DNA of 64,000 nt, taken from contig CAWBVG010000039.1 of NCBI GenBank assembly GCA_963792175.1, positions 124,001 through 188,000 on the forward strand, read 5' to 3'. Shown here one piece after another: positions 59,837 to 64,000 of this stretch. The notes beneath the pieces are model-generated. The model did no database searches. It was not told where the DNA came from and saw nothing but the letters and a program-made list of their open reading frames with translations. This DNA comes from CAWBVG01 sp963792175. Its GTDB lineage: Bacteria; Acidobacteriota; Vicinamibacteria; Vicinamibacterales; CAVVIG01. A program made the position numbers and the translations under genes. How positions within the stretch are numbered: position 1 is the stretch's first letter; every line of letters starts with the position of its first letter.

Positions 59837-59871
59837 CAGACTTCAGACTTCAGACTTCACACTTCAGACGC
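59837..59871. repeat. CAGACTT heptads (four units) after the methyltransferase
   Basis: CAGACTT is repeated three times, then CACACTT, then CAGACGC, in register from 59837 to 59871. The array starts ten bases after the methyltransferase stop. No complementary arm is visible before the next gene at 59913. Confidence 0.82.
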
Positions 59872-59912
59872 TCCTTCAAACCTTCGTCACTCCGGGCGCG
59901 TCTATCTTTTAT

Positions 59913-60791
59913 ATGCGCCGGATCGCGCTCATCGCAGTCGTGTGTATCGCAGCGGTGGCGCCGGCATCGCAGGCCCAGGACCCGCCGCTTCCCGACTCCG
60001 ATCGCTTTCTTCAGCAAGTCCGCCAGCATCTCGAGCCCGACGACGAGCGACAGACCGGCTACATGTACGTCGAGAAGCGTCGCGAGCAGAAGCTCGACAG
60101 CGCCGGCCGGCCGACGGGCGAGTCGCTGAAGGTGTTCGAGAGTTATCCGGGGCTGCCGGGCGAGGGGCGGTGGCGCCGTTTGATCGCCGAGGACGGACGC
60201 CCGGTGCCGCCGGCCGATCTCGAGAAGGGGGATCGCGAGCGGCAGAAGCGGGCCGAAGAGTACGCCCAGAGGCTGGCAAAAGATCCAGCGAAAGAACGCG
60301 CCAGAGAGGCGCAAGAGCGCGAACGAGCAAAGCGCGAGCGTGCCGAGGCGATCGATGACGTCTTCCGCGTGTTCGACGTGCGCATGATCGGTCGCGAGAC
60401 GGTCGAGGGGCATGCGACGATCGTGTTCTCGCTGACCCCGCGCGCCGGCGCCAAGCCGCGCACGCGCGACGGCAACATCATGCGCAATTTCTCGGGCCGC
60501 GCCTGGATCAGCGAATCGGACTACGAGCTGGTCCGCCTCGACCTCGAAGCGATCGACAACGTGTCGTTTGGATTCGGGCTGCTGGCCCGCGTCCACAAAG
60601 GCTCGCAGGCCTCGTTCCGCCGGCGGAAGGTCAACGACGAAGTGTGGCTCCCGGCGATGGCGACCTACACCGGCAGCGCGCGCGTCGCGCTCGTGAAGGT
60701 CATGCGGCGCGGCGGCGTGATGGAGTTCTCCGACTACAAGAAGTTCACCGTCGACACGTCGACCACGCCTGCTCGGCCGAAGGTGCCCTGA
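59913..60791 (+). CDS. Secreted protein, possible LolA-like lipoprotein-sorting fold
   Basis: This 292-residue exported protein has a signal peptide (IALIAVVCIAAVAPASQAQ). A highly charged helical middle (EEYAQRLAKDPAKERAREAQERERAKRERAEAID) follows. The C-terminal beta-rich region reads FDVRMIGRETVEGHATIVFSL, FSGRAWISESDYELVRLDLEA and YTGSARVALVKVMRRGGVMEFSDYKKF, typical of LolA-like or outer-membrane lipoprotein-sorting proteins. The charged middle is not usual for that fold. Function is unknown. Confidence 0.7.
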   Translation: MRRIALIAVVCIAAVAPASQAQDPPLPDSDRFLQQVRQHLEPDDERQTGYMYVEKRREQKLDSAGRPTGESLKVFESYPGLPGEGRWRRLIAEDGRPVPPADLEKGDRERQKRAEEYAQRLAKDPAKERAREAQERERAKRERAEAIDDVFRVFDVRMIGRETVEGHATIVFSLTPRAGAKPRTRDGNIMRNFSGRAWISESDYELVRLDLEAIDNVSFGFGLLARVHKGSQASFRRRKVNDEVWLPAMATYTGSARVALVKVMRRGGVMEFSDYKKFTVDTSTTPARPKVP

Positions 60792-60870
60792 CGACTCTCG
60801 CGTCTTTTGCGCATTCGCCGTCGGACGCTCGCTGTGGCGAGGCCGGTACGAGAAGGAGTAGAGACGCCGG

Positions 60871-61616
60871 TTAGGGGACCTCCGCCGATACGTCCGCGAC
60901 CGCATACCGAAAGCCAGAGTCGGAAGTGGCAGACGTGCCGAAAACTTGGTTTCCAAGGCTATCTAACACCACGAAGGGCTGCAATTGCGCGGTGTTGTAG
61001 AAACTCATTGCGCCTCCGCTCGTCCCACCTCGCAACGCGAAAACGGTCTGCAGCGGTGTTCCGAACACGAAAGGTATCAAGAAGCTGACCGTTTCGTTTT
61101 GCAGCGGAATCGAAACCGTCGCAGTGGAGGTTGAGCGATCCGCAGGCGCGCCACTCTGCCGCCGGCAAACCGAACATGTCAAGTACGGCTATGGAAAAAT
61201 CACCGAACCGTTCGTGGTAAGCGCGCCGTCGATGGTCCAGTCCACTCGCAACGTGCCCGGTGAACCGGCCAGGCCCCGGTGATCGTGATGAAATCACCGA
61301 CAGTAACCCCTCCTCCATTGCCAGTCCCGTCTAACCCTGGGGAGCCCAAGTTGTGGATCGCATCGGAGTCCATCGCGACTCGCATTGAGGTCAGACTGCC
61401 CTCAGCCTGAAAGTTGGTGGATGTGCCGTTAGCAACACAGGTCGAGGAAAAAGTCAACGGATCGCCCGACAAATTCGAGTCTCCCACCTGACCGCAGCCA
61501 CTCGCGCCGAAAAAGATGCTGATACTGGAGGCCTCGGACGATCGCGCACACACTCCAATCGTTGCCAAGGCGAAGGTAGTTGCGCATGCGCGAAGCAAAC
61601 TCACTCTAAGTATCAT
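60871..61616 (-). CDS. Secreted beta-rich protein (frame breaks)
   Basis: This exported protein has a signal peptide (LLRACATTFALATIGVCARSSEA). It starts with IFFGASGCGQVGDSNLSG and a Thr/Gly-rich beta region (SMRVAMDSDAIHNLGSPG; GGVTVGDFITITG). Two frame breaks near 61270 and 61190 lead to the end (VSIPLQNETVSFLIPFVFG, GGAMSFYNTAQLQPFVVLDSLGNQVFG). It ends VADVSAEVP with no PEP-CTERM signal. It resembles collagen- or PEP-CTERM-associated secreted proteins of unknown function. Length ~240 residues. Confidence 0.6.
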
Positions 61617-61756
61617 CTAGCACTCCTTGCGTTCAAAGCTTGGGTGGTGATCGGTAGGTTTACAGCGCGCGTCAGCGTCGTTGCAATCTGACGACCACGC
61701 CTTTGGGGGCAGATCTCCATCTCAAACCGCCTAAATTGACTAAGCCACGTTTGTGA

Positions 61757-62134
61757 TCAGTCCGAACGTCGCTGCGCAGCTCCTCGCTTGCGCCCGCGCC
61801 CGGGTTTGTCTTTAACGAGCGCATCACACCCTCCCGCTTCGAACCTCTGGCGCCACAAGTCCACGGTGTGCCGGCTGACGCCAAGCGCGCGCGCGGCGGC
61901 GCGGCTCGACATGCCGTCCGCCAGTAAGAGCACGATGCGACTTCTCCGCGCGAGGCGCTGTGGTGTCGTGCCCGCACGGATCCATTGCACGAGGCTCCGG
62001 CGGTCCTCGGCCGCAAGCGCGAAGGGCTTATAGCATGCTGGCAATGGCCAAGTTATTTCGGCTCGGCGTGGCGTTGTCGTGTCACGAGTCGCCGTCACAG
62101 CAGGCCAGAAGGCCTCCGTCTGGAAGAGATTCAT
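61757..62134 (-). pseudogene. IS630-type transposase N-terminal remnant
   Basis: This 125-residue fragment has the HTH of IS630/Tc1 transposases: RRSLVQWIRAGTTPQRLARRSRIVLLLADG, SSRAAARALGVSRHTVDLWRQRFEAGG, then a basic tail KPGRGRKR. No DDE catalytic domain follows in any frame, so it is truncated. The upstream N-terminal ~40 residues look unrelated. It is probably a decayed insertion. Confidence 0.7.
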
Positions 62135-62346
62135 CTGCTTTCAGGATTTGGGCGCCGTCAACGGAGATCATGGACGCGCCGATACGGCGGCAACTCTAGG
62201 GGTTTTACCGATGACGGCCAAGCCCCAAAAGGCTCCAAGCAGGCCAATGGGGCCAAACAGGGGACGTTCTCGAGGGACAGGTCGTGGAGATCCCGAGGCG
62301 ACTGTCGCTTGATTCCCGATCGGGCCTCGGAATCTAATGCCTTGCG

Positions 62347-64000
62347 ATGTCCCTCGAAGAAGGCCGACAACCTCCTGTTCTCTCCGATCCGGGCGTGCGC
62401 GAACGGCTCGAATCCTGGAAGGAGATTGCGGCGTACCCTTGATCGCGGAGTCACGACCGTTCAGAGATGGGAACAGGAAGAAGGACTCCCGGTCCATCGC
62501 CTTCCGCATGCGAAAAAGGGATCGGTCTTCGCGTTCAAGCCGGAGCTCGATTCCTGGCGCGTCAGTCGGGTTCAAGCCGGAGTGGCAGGCGCGGTTCGGC
62601 AGGTGCCGGCGGCCGATTCGATCGATTCGCTCCCCGGGATTGAGACCGGATTGGCGTCCTCGTCTCGCCACGGCGGTCACTCTTGGCGTGGTTGTGGCGT
62701 TGATTGGCGTGATGAGTTGGAGCGGTTTCGGGCGACCGCAAGCGCACGTCGCACCGGAACGTCCGTCACTCTCCATGGTTCCTCGCCCGCTCGCGAACGA
62801 CTCGACTCCTGAACACGGTCCCAGCCTGTCTCCCGATGGGACTCAAGTCGTGTACGACTGGCAGGTCAACGGCGTGACCGGTTTGTACATCAAGTCGATC
62901 GACAGCGGTCCGCCCAGAACGCTGCCTGTCGGCGAGGGCATTCGCCTCCAAGGTTCGGCCTATGCGAAGTGGTCGCCTCGCGGCGATCGGATCGCGTTTC
63001 TTGCTTCACAAGGTCCGCAACAGTATGGCTTGTATGTTGTGCCGCCCACCGGTGGGACATCCCGCTTTCTCACATCGATGGCAGGCATCGGGTTGTGCTG
63101 GCATCCTGACGGCTCCTCAATCGGTCTCATCGATCGAACCGGCCGAGACGAGCCGTTCTCTGTGTTTTCGCTCTCGATCGATACCGGCGAGCGGCGCCGG
63201 CTGACGGTGCCTCCGGCCGGCGGATCGGGGACACGCACTGCGCGTTCTCTCCAGATGGCAGTCAGCTCGCCGTCATCCGGTACCGACGCGCGGCGCGTCA
63301 GATGTTTATGTCTCGGATGCTGCAACACCGTCGCGGATGCGGCGAGTGACTGTGGATGGTCCTCCAATGGCTGGCCTCGCTGGACTCCGGACGGCCAATC
63401 CATTGTGTTTGCGTCCGCAGGACTGGGAAGGTTGCCGCGAATGGCGGCGGGATTGCCGCGCCGACGCTGATCGCCGGCGCCGAAGGTGAGACTCGGTACC
63501 CATCGTTCTCACGATCGAGGCCGCGACTGGTTTCCTCGACTCGCATATGAGGTACTCGGTGTTCGATGTGAACATCTGGAGGTGGAGAGCGGCGCGCTGA
63601 CGAGTACAGAAAACGTATCGTCTTCCTGGATCGGCAGTGTGGGACGACCTTCCAGCACTCTCCTCGGACGGCCGGCGTATCGCCTTCGTTTCGAACCGAA
63701 CCGGCAAAATCAGATCTGGACGGCCAATGCAGATGGGTAGACAGCAAGCAGATCACCTTCGAGAGGTTTCCTTCGACCACACCGCAGTGGTCGCCCGACG
63801 GACAGCAGGTGGTGTTCTCCTCAGAGGTGGATGGAAACTGGGACATCTACGTGATGCGCGCCGACGCCTCGGAAACCAGACGGCTCACGCGGGATCTCCG
63901 CAGGAAGTGAACCCAGCTGGTCGCGCGACGGCGGATGGATTTGCTTCCCGGTTCAGATCGAACCGGCGTCAATCAGATTTGGAAGGTGCGTGCCGAAGGC
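62347..64000 (+). CDS. HTH-PD40 regulator/sensor, broken and running off the window
   Basis: This protein has a DNA-binding start followed by propeller repeats, a layout common in Acidobacteriota. ATG at 62347 gives SDPGVRERLESWKEIAAY, then after a break DRGVTTVQRWEQEEGLPVHRLPHAKKGS and AFKPELDSWR. A second break near 62640 leads to a membrane span (LATAVTLGVVVALIGVMSWSGF) and PD40 blades (SLSPDGTQVVYDW, KWSPRGDRIAFLAS, PRWTPDGQSIVFASAG). More breaks follow, with SPDGQQVVFSSEVDGNWDIYV near 63800. The gene continues beyond 64000. The HTH suggests transcriptional control by sensed ligand. Confidence 0.78.

Noticed and set aside
60871..61616. Second PEP-CTERM protein
   Set aside because: The signal peptide and beta-rich body fit, but the C-terminus VADVSAEVP lacks the PEP motif, span and basic tail.

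Overview
This window reads as a fragment of a high-GC, Gram-negative, soil-type bacterial chromosome, most likely an Acidobacteriota member (Vicinamibacteria-like). That placement is an inference from family content. It rests on a VWFA-related Acidobacterial-type secreted protein, two large Ser/Thr kinases (one fused to PD40 propeller repeats, one to TPRs), an HTH-PD40 gene, CarD, a PEP-CTERM protein, an RND efflux set and outer-membrane-type lipoproteins. No rRNA, tRNA or CRISPR array was seen.

Layout. 1-7.3 kb is a stress/redox block: a DoxX protein behind a perfect palindrome, a pirin, a SnoaL-like protein divergent from an HxlR regulator coupled to tag, a DedA-rhodanese fusion, Lon, and a second DoxX divergent from a second HxlR. 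7.4-21.6 kb holds a GH15 enzyme, a complete RND efflux operon (adaptor, pump, outer-membrane factor), DUF2630, a DksA-type protein, a DUF3237 pair, an internally deleted glgX, HdeD, an alpha/beta hydrolase, a DUF4136 protein and a zinc-ribbon protein. 21.7-30 kb has two signalling kinases separated by an IS110 element. 30-36.3 kb (minus strand) is an exopolysaccharide-type cluster: GT39-like membrane protein, PEP-CTERM protein, GT4, methyltransferase and PaaK/CapK-like ligase. 36.4-45.7 kb carries a CsgG-like protein, hldE, a PpiC lipoprotein, carD, plsC, a VWA protein and an Ig-like protein. 45.8-60.8 kb carries an OPT transporter, the rex-moaC-dehydrogenase-glutaminyl cyclase run, a RibD-C protein, a CDF transporter, lepB-lytR-lytS, nuoI, a phosphoesterase, a MetH/MetF-type fusion, a methyltransferase and a secreted protein. 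The end has a secreted protein, an IS630 remnant and an HTH-PD40 gene running off the window.

Two points stand out. First, the DedA-rhodanese fusion has an in-frame TGA exactly where its family carries the second Cys of a C-x-C-P loop. The reading frame continues intact through a full rhodanese C-terminus, and a compact hairpin lies at the spacing expected of a bacterial SECIS, so it is a candidate selenoprotein. Second, between about 41 and 60 kb most gene ends carry short 7- or 8-base words repeated in phase, often followed by their reverse complements, giving long stepped hairpins. The words differ from site to site but the architecture is shared.

Caution: about twenty genes, including conserved ones such as moaC and lytS, are broken by single-base frame breaks, mostly one extra base. 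The simplest explanation is residual indel error in the assembly, so these are annotated as whole genes with the breaks noted.
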